The translations under genes and the position numbers were made by a program. A DNA stretch of 64,000 nt from Ctena decussata (Eukaryota; Mollusca; Bivalvia; Lucinida; Lucinidae). A model generated the notes under the pieces. It had not been told where the DNA came from. It worked only from the letters and a program-made list of their open reading frames with translations, and searched no databases. The stretch is from NCBI GenBank assembly GCA_963989385.1, contig OZ022502.1, positions 5,424,501-5,488,500 on the forward strand, read 5' to 3'. This document shows positions 44,145-56,310 of the stretch, in pieces (within the stretch, counting starts at the first letter, position 1; every line of letters starts with the position of its first letter).

Positions 44145-47100
44145 AACACCGGTTACACGATCAAAACACCGGATAAACGTTATTGTAACACCGTTTAACG
44201 GCTGATTCGCGCACAAATACCATGGAGGCGCCCATACCAGGTAAGAATTTTGTTCTTTCTTTGCTTGCAAATGTATGTTCTTACAGAAATAAAAAGTGAA
44301 ATCGGTTGAGAATTGATTTGTTTTACCATGTATGCTTCTATGCCGACTGATTTGTATCTGATTTCTTCAAACATTCGATCCCGAGTTGGTGTAACAGTTT
44401 CGGCCGAGGACACTTTAGCCGATTTGTCTGCAAACAGTTCGTACTTTTGAAAATATACAGGGCTTGTGAACATATGAGGTGCTTACGATGAATGTTTGGG
44501 TACAATTACTAGTAATTATACCGTTTATAATGAAAAGATGCGTTGAAAACGCATATTACGAATTTAATGGCCAAAATGAAAAATAACACCGGATAAAACG
44601 GTACGAGAAGTTCTCTTCTATCCAGTTTAGTTAACCTAGTAAATGTGTTCTAGTGTGCCTCTATGTTTTCCTCCATTTCTACAAAATGAAATGAATTTTG
44701 CGACACCTTGTTTACGTCCGTGCACAACTATTGTAGGAAGGAATCTGCTTCTTTAAGAGTTGATCACCACTGAGAAAAGAGCTTAAATATAAACAAACAG
44801 ATTTGCTTCCACTGAAGGCGTACCCATACATCTTAAAACAAGGTGAAAGTTACTATGAAGTGTATCTCCAGAAACCTGTTTTGAGCATGTAGGAATTTGC
44901 AAGCTCTGACTAGTCTGTTAACTCTTAAAGGAAACGGTATGCTCCTCCAAGAGCAAATTGAATTCTTTCGTTTAATGGCAGATCCCATTTCGGAAAGGTT
45001 TCTTCACCCATGGAAGTGAACAAGTGAACAGGAAGTCACAAAAACGGTTTCTCTTTGTAATAAATGGCAGGAGAATATGGTCGTGTACTTATGCATCTTT
45101 AGCTTTACAAGGTTGAATTATTGTATAGGCAATGCGTGCATGTCCTAACTAGAGTCTGTATATATACTGACTAATTTGGGATTGAATTATGGTGAAGAGA
45201 TACACCTCCATATTCTTCCACAGTTTCTTCAACGGGAAACAACTTTTATGACTTCCTTTTTGTTCTCTTGACAAAGAAACCCTTCCAAAAAGGTCTACTC
45301 AGAAAGAAGAAAAACTTCTTTTAAAGGAGCGTACTTCTGGTGCGGTTCCTCTAGTTGAATATTTGACAAAGTAAGTAAATGTCGGTAGGCACCAACAACC
45401 GTTATTTTGACACTGAGTAGCGACAACGACCTATCTCAAAATTGGAATTCCAAAATGGACCGCGGTCAATTTTGAAATTGGCCCGATTTCAAAATAGTTA
45501 TCACCATGTTGCACTGTGTGTCTGTTTGTGTGTATTAAACCGAAAAAATCGAAGTAGATCTATGACGAAAAAACGAAGTTTTGAATATCTGCGTCTGTTT
45601 TCAATAACATTTCTATTGTACAATTACAAACAAGAGGAACATTTTGAATTAATATAAGACAAGGTGCTAGTATTCACAGTGCAGTACGATGAGAACCAAC
45701 GAAGATTAAATATTCATTGACCTTTGATATTACTGGCTAAATTTTGACATACGCGTTATTTGACCAATGGAATCTTATGAAATGTGGAACAATATCGAAG
45801 TTATACAACGCTGCGCCTCGAAAATGCTTACTCTGATAGGGCTATCACACTTGTCCATAGATGAAAATAGGAAAGTCACTTATATAACAGAATTAGGTTT
45901 TTGTAGGGTTATGGTAAATGACTACAAGGTATTTGCACAGGTTCTTGTAAGATGAATGTGTGCGTTTTCTGGGGCAGAAACCCCATGTGTGCCATTTTGC
46001 TTCCCCTAGGAGCTATCTTTAAGAGCTATAGGGACAACATTTCTCTCAAATGAGCAAATATTTCACTTGATCCTTGATCCCTCCTCATCCGAGGACGCAA
46101 GCACAAAGCCACAGTTTGTACCTAACCTTAACGGTACGAGACTTAATTATTTTTAGTCTTTCTAGTTACTGTCAAGGCTGTTCTTTAGACCATCTACACC
46201 AGTACTTCGATCTCTACCCCATGATGCCCAACTACCCAACAAGCACTATCCCTACTACTACCAATCACACCAAGGCGCGTATACTGTCTTTAAACGGTAT
46301 AGTTGATAGAGTGTGTAGAAATACTCACTATGGCTATATATAACATATGATCCAATGGATCCAGGTATTCAATGTATATACCTGATTGTATTCGCACAAC
46401 TTAATTGAGTAGCACTATCCGAGAAATCAAGCAGAACATTTTCTATGAAACTTCTTTATTGAGAAGTGTAGTGGCGCAAATCGTTTAGCAGGTGCCTCTG
46501 TAGGCAGAGTTGCCGTAGTCAGCGTGGCTTCAAATCCTGGCCGCCCAGTGGGTACTTGTTTATTTAATATATATGATACATACAGCGCTATGTTATCTGC
46601 ATCCTAAAATTTCGAATGTTGTTCATAGTGGCATACGTATGGATGGTTATATGTACATGCTGATCTATAAAAATACAAATTTGCTTTATATCATTTGAAC
46701 GAAGTAATTCAAAATTAAGAGAAACTTAAGTAGGAATCTCTGAAAAAGAGGCAGAAAGATACAAGACTCATAATGCTTAATAAAGACCTGAAGGGTGCAG
46801 CCAGTATATCCACAAATGACCTTGTATCCCCAAGCAGACGAACCAGGAAGCATCATTCCCTGGCATTTCAAACCCCATCGGCTGGGACTGACATTTACTA
46901 GATCAGTTTCTTTCCCGAGACCATTTGAGATCAGACCTCCCTGGCAAAGTCGCTTAACTCCGCTACTGAGTGTGCAGGGGGGTTCAGTTACTAAGTTTAC
47001 TTCTCTTGTAAAGCCTATGGACATGCTTCCCCGATCACAGGTCCAAGTGAATGATTGTCTTTGGACGTATCACCAGTAAACAATTCTGATTCTGATTCTG

Positions 47101-47583
47101 CAGCTAGATAGAGGACAACTTCTTGTACCGTTTTATTCGGTGTTACCTTTTATTTTGATCATAAAATTTCTATCATGCGTTTTCAACGCATCTTTTTATA
47201 TAAACGGTAAACTTACTATTAATTGTACACAAAAATCATCGAAAGCACCTCACATGTTCATAAGCGCTGCATACTTTCAAAAGTACGAACTGTTTGCAGA
47301 CAAATCGGCTAAAGTGTCCATGGCCGAAACTGTTGCATAAACTCGGGATCGAATGTTTGAAGAAATCAGATACAAATCAGTCTGCATCGAAACACACTTG
47401 GTAAAACAAATCAATTCTCCACCGATTTCGCTTTTTATTTCAGCAAAAACATTTATTTGCAAGCAAAGAACCAATAACATTCTTACCTGGTATGGGCGCC
47501 GCCATGATATTTTGTACGCGAACCAGTCGTTTACCGGTGTTACAATAACGTTTATCCGGAGTTTAGACCGTGTAACCGGTGTT
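44145..47583. mobile_element. 3.4-kb TIR element (T3) with ~460-bp arms
   Basis: Outer ends AACACCGGTTACACG (44145 on) and CGTGTAACCGGTGTT (to 47583) are inverted. The arms run to about 44605 and from 47122. The variant AACACCGGATAAA(A)CG repeats inside the arms at 44165 and 44585, and inverted at 47128, giving several sub-terminal copies per arm. Both arms share an outward-reading ORF and an inward ATG-to-GTAAG segment. The interior (44700-45330) contains another inverted pair and a piece related to 60100-60260. No transposase seen; no target duplication resolved. Lies in the intron between exons d and e. Confidence 0.82.
44195..44473 (-). other. ORF conserved in the left arm of T3
   Basis: Reads YFQKYELFADKSAKVSSAE, then TRDRMFEEIRYKSVGIE and ISLFIS with no stop. 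The right arm (47257-47560, plus strand) encodes a clearly similar peptide (YFQKYELFADKSAKVSMAE, TRDRMFEEIRYKSVCIE) with one in-frame stop after AETVA. The peptide matches nothing I know. It could be an old captured exon, or simply arm DNA that happens to be open. Confidence 0.35.
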
Positions 47584-47944
47584 GTGATACAGCCGATAAT
47601 TACGCCTACAGAGCAGCTCGAGCTTGTACCTAGATTATGTGCTTACATCTGAACATCTGGGATTTAACTAGCGACAGTGCATTTCTTCGCGATATTGCGT
47701 AGACCTAACGGCAAATCCGATTGCAACAAACCTTTCAGTGCTTTTGAAGTTAAAACAAAGGTATTTTGTTTCCTCTTTGGGATAAGATTTGTTTTCAATA
47801 ACTACGATATTTGAAATCATGTTTACTGTAGCAAAATTTCTGACTGTTTGAAACTAGGGTACCTTTGTTTTGTCTGCGCCTTTGCAAGAAGAATGCGTCC
47901 TATTGAAATGAATCACTTGAAGAATTTTGGCAAGACACTTACTT

Positions 47945-48020
47945 ATGTTTGCAGCTGACTACGTTTGATGTTGGGGATAGGGTTTGGGATCTGATTCAGT
48001 CAGTTTCTGAAGTGTTGTTA
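47945..48020 (-). repeat. Dispersed repeat D, partial copy 6
   Basis: GGGGATAGGGTTTGGGATCTGATTCAGTCAGTT is the complement of the phrase at 51950-51985 and 54668-54705. Confidence 0.7.
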
Positions 48021-48238
48021 CTCTTTCAATTTTGACCACAAAGCTTTGTTTGTAGAACCGGTCGCCAAAAGGTAAAGTGGACGGTTATAAGTTTCGTTCA
48101 GTGTATATGTTAGAAACCTATATGAAGAAAAAGCACATTCTTGTTAAGCAGGCATTTTATCTCTGACTAAGCTATGAAAAGGTTATGTTTCGCAGGCCAC
48201 TAAAGCAAACCTTATAAACTATTGCTGATTCTACTTAC

Positions 48239-48319
48239 CTGTTCAACTGGTAAGTCTTTATTTTCCAGGAGCGATATCAAAATAAAGGCTGTTATTTTAA
48301 TATCTGATGTCGTCCCAGA
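48239..48319 (-). CDS. A2M/CD109/TEP-family gene, exon d
   Basis: An 81-base, phase-0 exon between acceptor CTTTTGCAG and donor CAG/GTAAGT. It encodes 27 residues, SGTTSDIKITAFILISLLEN and KDLPVEQ. The (S/G)G..SD..(L/I)TAF(V/I)LI(S/A)LLE pattern is the conserved helix that follows the catalytic loop in the thioester domain. Exon c ends and exon e begins in the same phase. Confidence 0.92.
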
Positions 48320-50875
48320 CTGCAAAAGAGGAAGATATTATTAAAATATATATTGTCTCAAAGAACATGGTTAAAATTACCGTAAAGTCAAAATGCAGGC
48401 TTTTGACTGGCTTTCATGGTGGTTAATGCAATCACGGTTGGTAAGTTTGCTTTCCTTTTCTTGTTCAGTTCAACGACGGTAAACCTGGCCTTAGGCTGAA
48501 TAACAGTACCCTGCTGAACCTATTACATAAGGGATCTGTCAATTTAGGTTGGAGCTGATCATCAATTTGGTCCTGCCCATCGTTGCCCAACTGTTGGTTT
48601 CCGTTTGCTCTGGCGTCGGATTACACAGATGTTTCACCTTTGCTTCATTATAGTTTTTCATGCTGTTATGTGTATTACGGTAATGGCTCACTGTGGAGCC
48701 CGAAGGCATCATTGCTAACCGAAAACCAAATCGATTCAGAGCTGCATCAGAGATGTGTGGGAGCTAAGCGCATAAACTTGATTCAGTCCCAAGTAGCTTA
48801 AGCTACTATCCGTACTAAGACAGCTTTCGATTCATTTATTGCATTCTAGCTTTGTGGTACCATATGTAGATGCTCAAACACCGACCCGTTGATTTTTAAG
48901 ATAACATAGGCACAAAGAAATGTTTTATATCTTTTCAATGCATTTTGTAAAACATTTGATATAGCTGTATTTGTGTACCGTTCTTATGTTTTTTGACAGC
49001 TATGAGTGCAATTGGAGGTATATCCTTCCGTTTTTGATTTCTGTATTTTTCTTTCGAAGTAATGAATGAGTTATATGTTTTATTGTGGCTCTTCCTGGTA
49101 AACTAAAGCTATGTTTTGAACAAGTCTTTTAATAATAACAGCAAACAAACAATGATTTCTTTATATTGTACATGTATATACTTGCTATACCAAACATGTC
49201 CAAGAATAGAGCAATGGATTCGAGTTTCGATCATGCAATAAATATAATAAGGCTTACAAAAATGGGTAGTTTAGTCCGCATCTTTGCTTCGTCAAAGATT
49301 CTGATGGTAGATATTATGTTCTCTACTTCGATGTCTCACTTATGCGTTAGAAAGCCTCTACGTTGACCGACTATGTACTTGTGATTCGAGGTGTATCAGA
49401 AGGGAATGCGATATTGCAGTGAAGTGTAGTTACTCTTTAAATTTGCATGCATAAATCAAGTTTAAGCCCTCATTTGTTGACACTTCCGTCCGTTTCGAGA
49501 CAAAACTTCTGTTGTAGGATTCTGTTAATTGTAATTCTATCTATGTGACCACCCCGTAATAGCTGCCCATTTGCTTTTTATTTTGGTTTGAGTGGTCTTG
49601 TTTTGAACGCCAGCATTGTGGCCAAATGACCTTCAGCAACTGCCTACTTCGCCTTCATTTTTTATGCCTTTACTTGTTTTGTTTCCTTGAACTGGACCGA
49701 CTGAAATTGAGATGAGGTTTCACGCTTGAAATGACTTTAAGTCCCCAGTAGCTAAGCCATGACGGAAACTTTTGATATGGATCCTGTTTGTTGTTTTTCT
49801 AACACTGTGGCCACCTGTATTTTATTTTGTTTTATTCTATATATTTCTTATGGTTCAAATTAAAGAGTTTCTTTATGGTTCGGATTAAAGGAGTGTCTGA
49901 AGATTGTGGGAGCTTGACTTTAATAAGGGCAAATTCATTATAACAAAAATACCGGCAAAATGAAATTAGGTAAACTGCATTTCTCCTAGACATTTTTCAA
50001 ACCTACAGAATATTGCCAGCGATTCGATAATATTACTGAACTGTGGAATGAATTTCACATTGAAACAGTATAAGAACTTTAAGGTTACATCACTGGTCCA
50101 TGAAATATAGGTAACACTTACCTCTAACTAGCATGAAGTCACTCAAAGCGTCACCAAACCATTAACCCAACTCATAAATGATATACATTACTAAGTATGG
50201 CACACACCCTTTGTAAAGGCAACATATACAATTTCAATGGATAAAAATGAGTTGCTTGCCATGTGATTCATCTTGTTTTTCTAATAAAACGCGTACCCGC
50301 AGCGTATGTTATCTTTTCTAGTGCTGGAATGGCTGTCAGAATGATCACTTGTTACAGATTTACTTTAAACTATTTTTCTGATTTCCTTTCAAGATCAACG
50401 TTTTGATGAACTATTCAAAAAAAAAACATTTCTAAAGCTTTCAGCACATTTGCTAGAGAATACACAAATAACCACAAAAACTAGAGAATGGCAGGCGGTT
50501 TCCTCAACCATAAAACAATCTTAGTTAACATGAATTCCTTCGTACTAAGCTGAGGTCATTGGTATTAAATCCAGTTTGTCAGCAGTATAACACAGACCAA
50601 ATTTTCCACATAACAATAATGTATGTGACATGTAATTAAAGATAAGTTGTATTGGGTTAGGTTTTAATATCAGCTGAACAGATTTTTACAGGCATACTTT
50701 TGAAGTGGGTCGCAGACAGGCGTTGAATCTCACCTTAATCTTACAAAAGGCAGACGTTTAAATTTAAGACGATGTGACATTATTTTCTCATCATCCAACA
50801 AATAAAATACTCTATCGTTACTGGAATTTAAAAGAAAACTAGCATGGTAAATAACTAAAAAACAAACAAAAATAC
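48320..50875. other. Intron sequence, no feature
   Basis: The 2.6-kb intron between exons c and d. AT-rich, with short ORFs only. Nothing recognised. Confidence 0.5.
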
Positions 50876-51032
50876 CTGCATGTTCTTATTGAAAACCTTT
50901 CCAGGTTCGGTGAACTGACCATTAGGAATTTGAGCAGTTAACAACCATGTCATAGCTTTTGTCATTACGTCCTCATCAATAAAGGTCAAAGTCCTGGCTT
51001 CATGAAAACACTTGAGTACAAATGCTGTCAGC
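50876..51032 (-). CDS. A2M/CD109/TEP-family gene, exon c with the catalytic-loop segment
   Basis: Acceptor TTAAAATAG, donor CAG/GTATTT. One base completes the Trp codon started in exon b, then 52 residues follow. They include LTAFVLKCFHEARTFTFIDE (the family signature WLTAFVLKxFxxAxxxxxID), MTWLLTAQIPNGQFTEPG and VFNKNMQ. In C3 the equivalent of the Asn in VFN is the catalytic His that makes the thioester react with hydroxyls; Asn or Asp at this point is known in amine-preferring relatives. The alignment was done by eye. Confidence 0.93.
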
Positions 51033-51677
51033 CTATTTTAAGAAGAAAAAAATCAATAAATAAAGCAGAATATTACAACTGTTCTACATGAATTATGCTT
51101 ACTCGTCTCTATAATTCAACAATGACTTCATTTATCAAGCATCTGCTGCAAACCTCACCTGATAACAGGGGTATGATAACATGATGTGATATAATGTCAA
51201 TGTAGATCTGCGCATGCGCGAATGTTATCAGGCGATGCCTTTAGAAGTGATCTCTGAAGACGATTGGCTGTATACCGACGTTTGCCCTGATAACAACGTT
51301 CAATTGGTTAAATAACGGTACCGATTTACGTCAAAGCGCAAAGGCAACTTCAGCAAGTTCGAACAAATCTGCGTTTGTTTTATTTGTTTGACTCTCTTTA
51401 CGCCTTAAAATTTTCTTATAATGCAAGATAAATAGAAACACATGTAAATGTCTTTTGATATAAAGTTTATCAGGCTCGATCAGAAACACGTCGGACTGAC
51501 TCGGCAAGCTTCGCCATTCCTACGCTGTTTCTGGTCTCGCCTGACAAACTTGGTATCAGAAGACATTAACATGGTATTCTCTATTTTTCTTAATTAAACT
51601 ATATTTTATGAGTGTATTAGAATTCCAAACGTTTTATGGAAACAGAGCCAATAATCTTTCAAAATGAAAACTATTAC
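51033..51677. other. Intron sequence with a small imperfect inverted repeat
   Basis: Between exons b and c. TGATAACA phrases recur at 51160-51300 in both orientations. CGATCAGAAACACG (51478) and CGCTGTTTCTGGTCTCG (51523) form an imperfect hairpin. No coding sequence. Confidence 0.45.
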
Positions 51678-51759
51678 CATGAGCTTCCTGAGGGATCTCT
51701 ATCTCCCCAAGCACTGAAAGAGCCGTCGCTTCGTTGGTACGTTAGTTCTTGCTGATATC
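51678..51759 (-). CDS. A2M/CD109/TEP-family gene, exon b
   Basis: An 82-base exon, acceptor TTTCAAG, donor CATG/GTAATA. It encodes [20 protein letters not shown] and RDPSGSS, then two bases of a Trp codon. GYQxELxYxxxDGSFSAxG is a diagnostic string of the thioester domain across A2M, CD109 and TEP proteins. The first Gly codon is shared with exon a. Confidence 0.93.
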
Positions 51760-51939
51760 CTTGAAATTAAACATTAAGTAGCAAGTTAATACACGTAACA
51801 ACTGATTAACTTAAGTCATTGTATCTATTTACATTTAAAGCGCGACTTTCGGGAGCTTGACTATTATATGAACAATACCATCCGAGTAAAATCAGATGAA
51901 CTGCAGTGTCAGAATCCCAATTTTAAAAAGTAACTACAC

Positions 51940-52570
51940 TTCAGGAACTGACTGAATCAGATCCCAAACCCTATCCCCAACATCAAAGGGAAAGATTGAC
52001 AAAGACATCCCGACAAACAATAAATTACAAGTGATAAGCCGAGTCAGCAGCTCTTTCCGAAATAGGTGGCAACTCAGCTCTTTTTACTGAACTAAAAAAT
52101 TTAGACCAACAGAAGGGTTACAACAAACTAAGCAAATTATACGATAAACATTTAACAACTATTTTTACCTATTTTCTTTTTTTTTTATAGAAGGGTTAAA
52201 ATGGAACATAATAAATTAAACAGTTAAACAGCACCGAACAAAAAACAAATGCAACCGCAACGAAAGTATCGCCTTGGGACGGTAAGTATTAATTACTGGG
52301 GGGGAGGGGTTAAACCGGTTTTACTGGGCCCAAACCTTCAACCTCACCCTCCGCCACGGTGCACACAATTAGTTAGTAGTTTGGCTCGTATGAAGGTCCC
52401 CTAACTCATCAGAGAGTCATCACGGCCAACAATTATAATCAAGAAAAGACTATGATGAAGCAGGAATGAGGACTCGTCAGCAAAAACGTGTTGAGACACC
52501 TGGAGATCCCTGGGGCGTCAGCAACACCACTGGAACACTGGAGCAAAAGAAGATCACCAGTTGAACCCCT
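51940..52570 (+). repeat. Dispersed repeat D, copy 2
   Basis: Begins with AGGAACTGACTGAATCAGATCCCAAACCCTA. It shares AGCAGCTCTTTCC(G/C)AAA(T/C)AGGTGG, ATTAATTACTGGGGGGGAGG (opposite strand: CCCCAGTAAT in other copies), GTTTGGCTCGTATGAAGGT, and ACACTGGAGCAAAAGAAGATCACCAG with copy 1. Longest copy in the window. Confidence 0.75.
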
Positions 52571-52604
52571 AGAAATATAGCTCATGACCCAATATGCAGG
52601 TCAT

Positions 52605-52905
52605 GGCCCAATATGCATCGATGTTTTCAGTATATCCTCCCCAGACGTATCTTTGGAGGAAGTTTGAAGACTCTAGCCCTTGAAGTTATTTAGAAACTGA
52701 GCTAAACGCAACAGGTGAATATTTTTCTATGTTCTATCGACACTGAAATTCAGCCCATGGCCCAACACGCATCGCTGCTTTCAGTAGATTTTCCCCGGAC
52801 GTATCTATGGAGCAAGTCTGAAGACTTTAGCCCTTGAGGTCATTTAGATACTGAGCCTTACGCAACAGTTGAATACTTTTTACAAATGTACATGTGCTTC
52901 CGGAC
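52605..52905 (+). repeat. Repeat H, copy 2
   Basis: Two ~150-bp units (GGCCCAATATGCATCGATG at 52607; GGCCCAACACGCATCGCTG at 52758) with CAGACGTATCT, CTCTAGCCCTTGAAGTTATTTAGAAACTGAGCTAAACGCAACAGGTGAATATTTTT-type sequence broken into patches, as at 21058-21420. Confidence 0.75.
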
Positions 52906-53904
52906 GTACACGAAGGGTATTGCAGACCTTTGAAAGCCGCGCTAAAAACGATATGCAGGATATTTCAATTAATAACGAGCACTGCGACATGGCTGCGAAG
53001 CAGCCATCGACACCCGCGAAGCAGGTGTCGAGCAGAGGTCATATCTAGGTATCGCGAATACCATCAAGTAGAAATCTACGAAATCGAATTTGCGACGACC
53101 ACCTTGCTGGGTTCTGAGTTTTGCAGTCGTGCAATTGAATTAGTGCAAAAAATGGGGAACCATTGTCTTTTTCTCCACAGGATTTAACGATTGGTTTACA
53201 TTTTAACATCTGGTATATGCTTTTAGCTAGCAAAAAATCGCGATGCAGTCTGTCATTTGCAAACGCTGAATGTCACATGATTGATACAGCCAATCAGAGC
53301 CCTCTCAAGAAGTCGATGGCGTAAATTGTAAACAAGGCGGCAGAAAGTTTTATTTTGAAACCAACCAACAAACCGCCTCAGAATCAAGGTATAAACGTGT
53401 ATATTATTTGCCCACGTTCAAGACCTGAAACGGCCACCAAATCGACCAATATCATGACACAACTAGGCCAGTTCAGTGGTTTATTGAGCGTCTGGAAACC
53501 TCAATCTTCACATCATGAGATTTCGCGCACAAGCTGTCCATGTCATATGTCATGCCATATTGCAGCTTTCAGTCTCACATTGGTCACCACCCGGCTATAG
53601 AGCAAGGTACAACAAAATTGACGATGAAAAAAGAAGCGCAATTGGTCTCTCGAAAAGAGAGAAAAAATCAAAAGTTATGTTAAAATTAGCAGTGGAAACC
53701 CACTGGCGCTTGAGTTTCAAAGTGTGCATCACTGTCATTACATTCACATAACGTGGTACTGAATTAAATCAACCCCTGCTCGTTCCAAGCAAATGGTCTC
53801 TGGTAAAATTAAAATAAATCACTAAGTTAACCCTATAAACCTGGTATTATGGAACGCCATAGCTGTCTTATATATACTATTTTCGATACAGGTAGTGAAT
53901 TGTT
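52906..53904. other. Intron sequence, no feature
   Basis: Between repeat H and the 84-bp minisatellite, in the intron between exons a and b. Overlapping ORFs near 52894-53751 on both strands have no domain signature. Confidence 0.45.
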
Positions 53905-54440
53905 AATACTTAATGATAAATTCTTGCTACATTAAGTGAATGTGGCTTTGCATTATGCCATCTTATTTTTACATTATGTGCCCACTTTGTCATGACCTGA
54001 CAAATTCTTGCAGCATCATGTAACTTTACCTTTGTATTATGCCATTTGGTCATTTTATTATGTACACATTTTATTACGTTATGATAAATACCTGTTACGT
54101 TGAGTGGCTTTACCCATGTGTTTTGCCCTTCTGTCGTTCCATTATGTAAAAACTTCATTATATTCTGATAAGTTCTTGTTACGTTATGTGCACATGAAAT
54201 TACGTTACAACAACTTCTTGTTATGTTACGTTACTTTGTCTTTCTGAAAAGTCGTTTTGTCATTTCATTATGTACAGAGTCTGTTACGTCGTGGTGACTC
54301 CTTGTTACATTATGTATGGTTTTATTTTCATTATGCCAGTTTTTCATTGCACAATGTACACACTTTATTATCTTATGATTACTAGGTATAGCGGTAAGTG
54401 GAAACAACTTTATGTTATGTCGTAACTTTATTTTATGATG
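53905..54440. repeat. ~84-bp minisatellite
   Basis: GATAAATTCTTGYTACGTTATGTG-like phrases recur near 53917, 53999, 54083, 54169, 54294 and 54379, spaced 82-86 bases except one double step. CATTATGCCAT and CATTATGTACACA recur in each unit. Confidence 0.8.
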
Positions 54441-54659
54441 AGATCGTCCGTACTTCGCCGACTTTGACGAGGGCGTCCGAAAATGAAAATGCTTTTTAAT
54501 TTGCGGTAATCTAGTGAGTTCGGCTCTGGGTCGCTTCGGTCCATGTAGGCGGGCTGTGGTTGGTGTTTATGGGAAGAATTATCGTTGATGCACTGTGGCA
54601 GATGTTAAATTCAGCAGCATTCGCTACTAGTATTTCTACCCCTAAACGCAAATTCAAAG

Positions 54660-54710
54660 AGTAACTACACTTCAGGAACTGACTGAATCAGATCCCAAAC
54701 CCTAACCCCA
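54660..54710 (+). repeat. Dispersed repeat D, partial copy 7
   Basis: GTAACTACACTTCAGGAACTGACTGAATCAGATCCCAAACCC repeats the start of copy 2, including its preceding bases at 51930-51960. Confidence 0.75.
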
Positions 54711-54892
54711 CTGGCAAGTTTGATCACGCTGGAACAAGTTGGTATGGTAGATCTAGTTATTCCATTTCGAAAGAGAGACAAAATCTTCTTCTTCTTTGCT
54801 TATTTTAGGGTGGAACGAGGTTTAATTCAGTACAAATCAGGAAACGCAAATAAGCACATCTTTAACTTAGCACTGTAAAGTTACATACAAGA

Positions 54893-54960
54893 ACAAATCT
54901 ATCTATCTATCTATCTATCTATCTGTCTATCTATCTATCTAAAGTGACATACAAGAACAA

Positions 54961-54990
<30 letters not shown>
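54893..54990 (+). repeat. (ATCT)n microsatellite, two blocks
   Basis: Two blocks of ATCT repeats are separated by AAAGTGACATACAAGAACAA. That spacer copies the sequence just before the first block, suggesting a local duplication. Confidence 0.95.
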
Positions 54991-54991
<1 letters not shown>

Positions 54992-55050
54992 CTGGTACTG
55001 AGACGATCGTTAAGCTTCAATGGGATTTCTCCCCTTATCTGGCCCTGGTG

Positions 55051-55500
55051 AATGATTTCTTCAGCTTTAGTGCAGCTGTATTCAAAAGTCAGATTGTTGG
55101 ATGTTCCAATAAATTTCAAGCTTAAGACCATGGCTGCTTTAGTGACAAATTTATTTTGTTGGAATTTTCTAATGATGTCTACAGCTTTAGTGCAGCTGTA
55201 TACAAAAGTCAGATTGTTGCAATTTTCCAATGAATTTCAAGCTAAAGACCATGACTGCTTTAGTGACAATTTATTTTGTTGGAATTTTCCAATGATTTCT
55301 AAAGCTTTAGTGCAGATGTATACAAAATACAAATTGTTGGAATTTTCCAATGAATATAAAGCTCAAGACCATGATTGCTCTATTTATTTTGTTGGAATTA
55401 TCAATGATTTCTTAAGATTAAGTGCAGCTGTATAGAACAGTCAGATTGTTGGAATTTCCCAATGATTTCTAAAGCTTGAATACATCTGTATTTAGTGATA
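55051..55500 (+). repeat. 120-bp tandem repeat
   Basis: Four units spaced 120, 120 and 112 bases (TGCAGCTGTA at 55071, 55191, 55311 as a variant, and 55423), with AAGACCATGRCTGCTTTAGTGACAA and TTATTTTGTTGGAATTTTC. Because 120 is a multiple of three, one frame stays open for 127 codons as a 40-residue repeat. This is a by-product and not evidence for a protein. Confidence 0.88.
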
Positions 55501-55849
55501 CAGCTGCGATAGCGGTTTATATCACTGGAGTTCTAAAAAATCAATGTATTTAACAGAGCAGACATACCAATTTTTAACATTCAAATTTTTGGAATATTCC
55601 AATAATTTTGGCTGCGTTACTAAATGCACTCAACCACATTGCATTGCTTTACCCCCATTTTTGCGTTTTTTTGTAGGCTTTGAATGAGATAATGGATTTA
55701 TACCATCATGAAAAGCAACATTTAGGACGTTCAAAACCCTGTTTTTCTTTGCGAAAAAGGGTCCTGAATTATATAAAAGTCCTTTTTATTTTGAAAAGAG
55801 TTATATGTGATGTGTTTGTTTTCGATGATAATTCATTGATGGGTTATGA
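55501..55849. other. Intron sequence, no feature
   Basis: AT-rich spacer between the 120-bp array and repeat D copy 3. Confidence 0.5.
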
Positions 55850-56310
55850 AACTTTCATGCGGACCAAACAGCTAACTAATGTTTCGAACCACTGCAGAGG
55901 CAGAGGGCGAGGTTTGGATCCAGTAAAACATGTTTAAGCCCCCAGTAATCTTTTGCTGACCGTTCCGAGGCAGTACTTCTGTTGTGGTTCCTTGTTGTTA
56001 CATTGTGCTATGTCCGCTTGTCTAGGTTCTTTTGCAGTTTGGTCACCTGTTATGTTATCCAATCTGCCTTTTGTTTTGTTTTGTAAGTTAAAAATAAAAT
56101 AAATAAAATAGATGCTGATGCTGTTTTTATTAGGGTAGCTGAATAACCACATGTTTGGGAAAGGGCTGCTCATTCTCATTGTGTGTCTTTCGTGAACTTA
56201 GTCAATCTTTCCGTGTGTGTGTGTGCTTCTTTCCCTATTGGTTGTGAGAGCGGGATATGGGATTTGATTGTATTAATTCCTGATCATTGCCTATCTTTTT
56301 ACTTTTAATC
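55850..56310 (-). repeat. Dispersed repeat D, copy 3
   Basis: Inverted relative to copy 1: CATGCGGACCAAACAGCTAACTAATGTTTCGAACCACTGCAGA, GTAGCTGAATAACCACATGTTTGGGAAAGGGCTGCTCATTC and GGATTTGATTGTATTAATTCCTGATCATTGCCT (given here as patches) are complements of 42790-43080. It also holds CCGTTCCGAGGCAGTACTTCTGTTGTGGTTCC, shared with copies 4 and 5. Confidence 0.75.

Noticed and set aside
46450..46560. tRNA-like segment with GCTTCAAATCC and a TAGGCAGAG hairpin
   Set aside because: Box B deviates and no acceptor stem can be formed; possibly an old SINE piece, too weak to annotate.
55052..55435. 127-codon ORF with a 40-residue repeat
   Set aside because: It lies exactly on a 120-bp tandem repeat whose length is a multiple of three, which keeps a frame open by default. 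No start context and no conservation beyond the DNA repeat.
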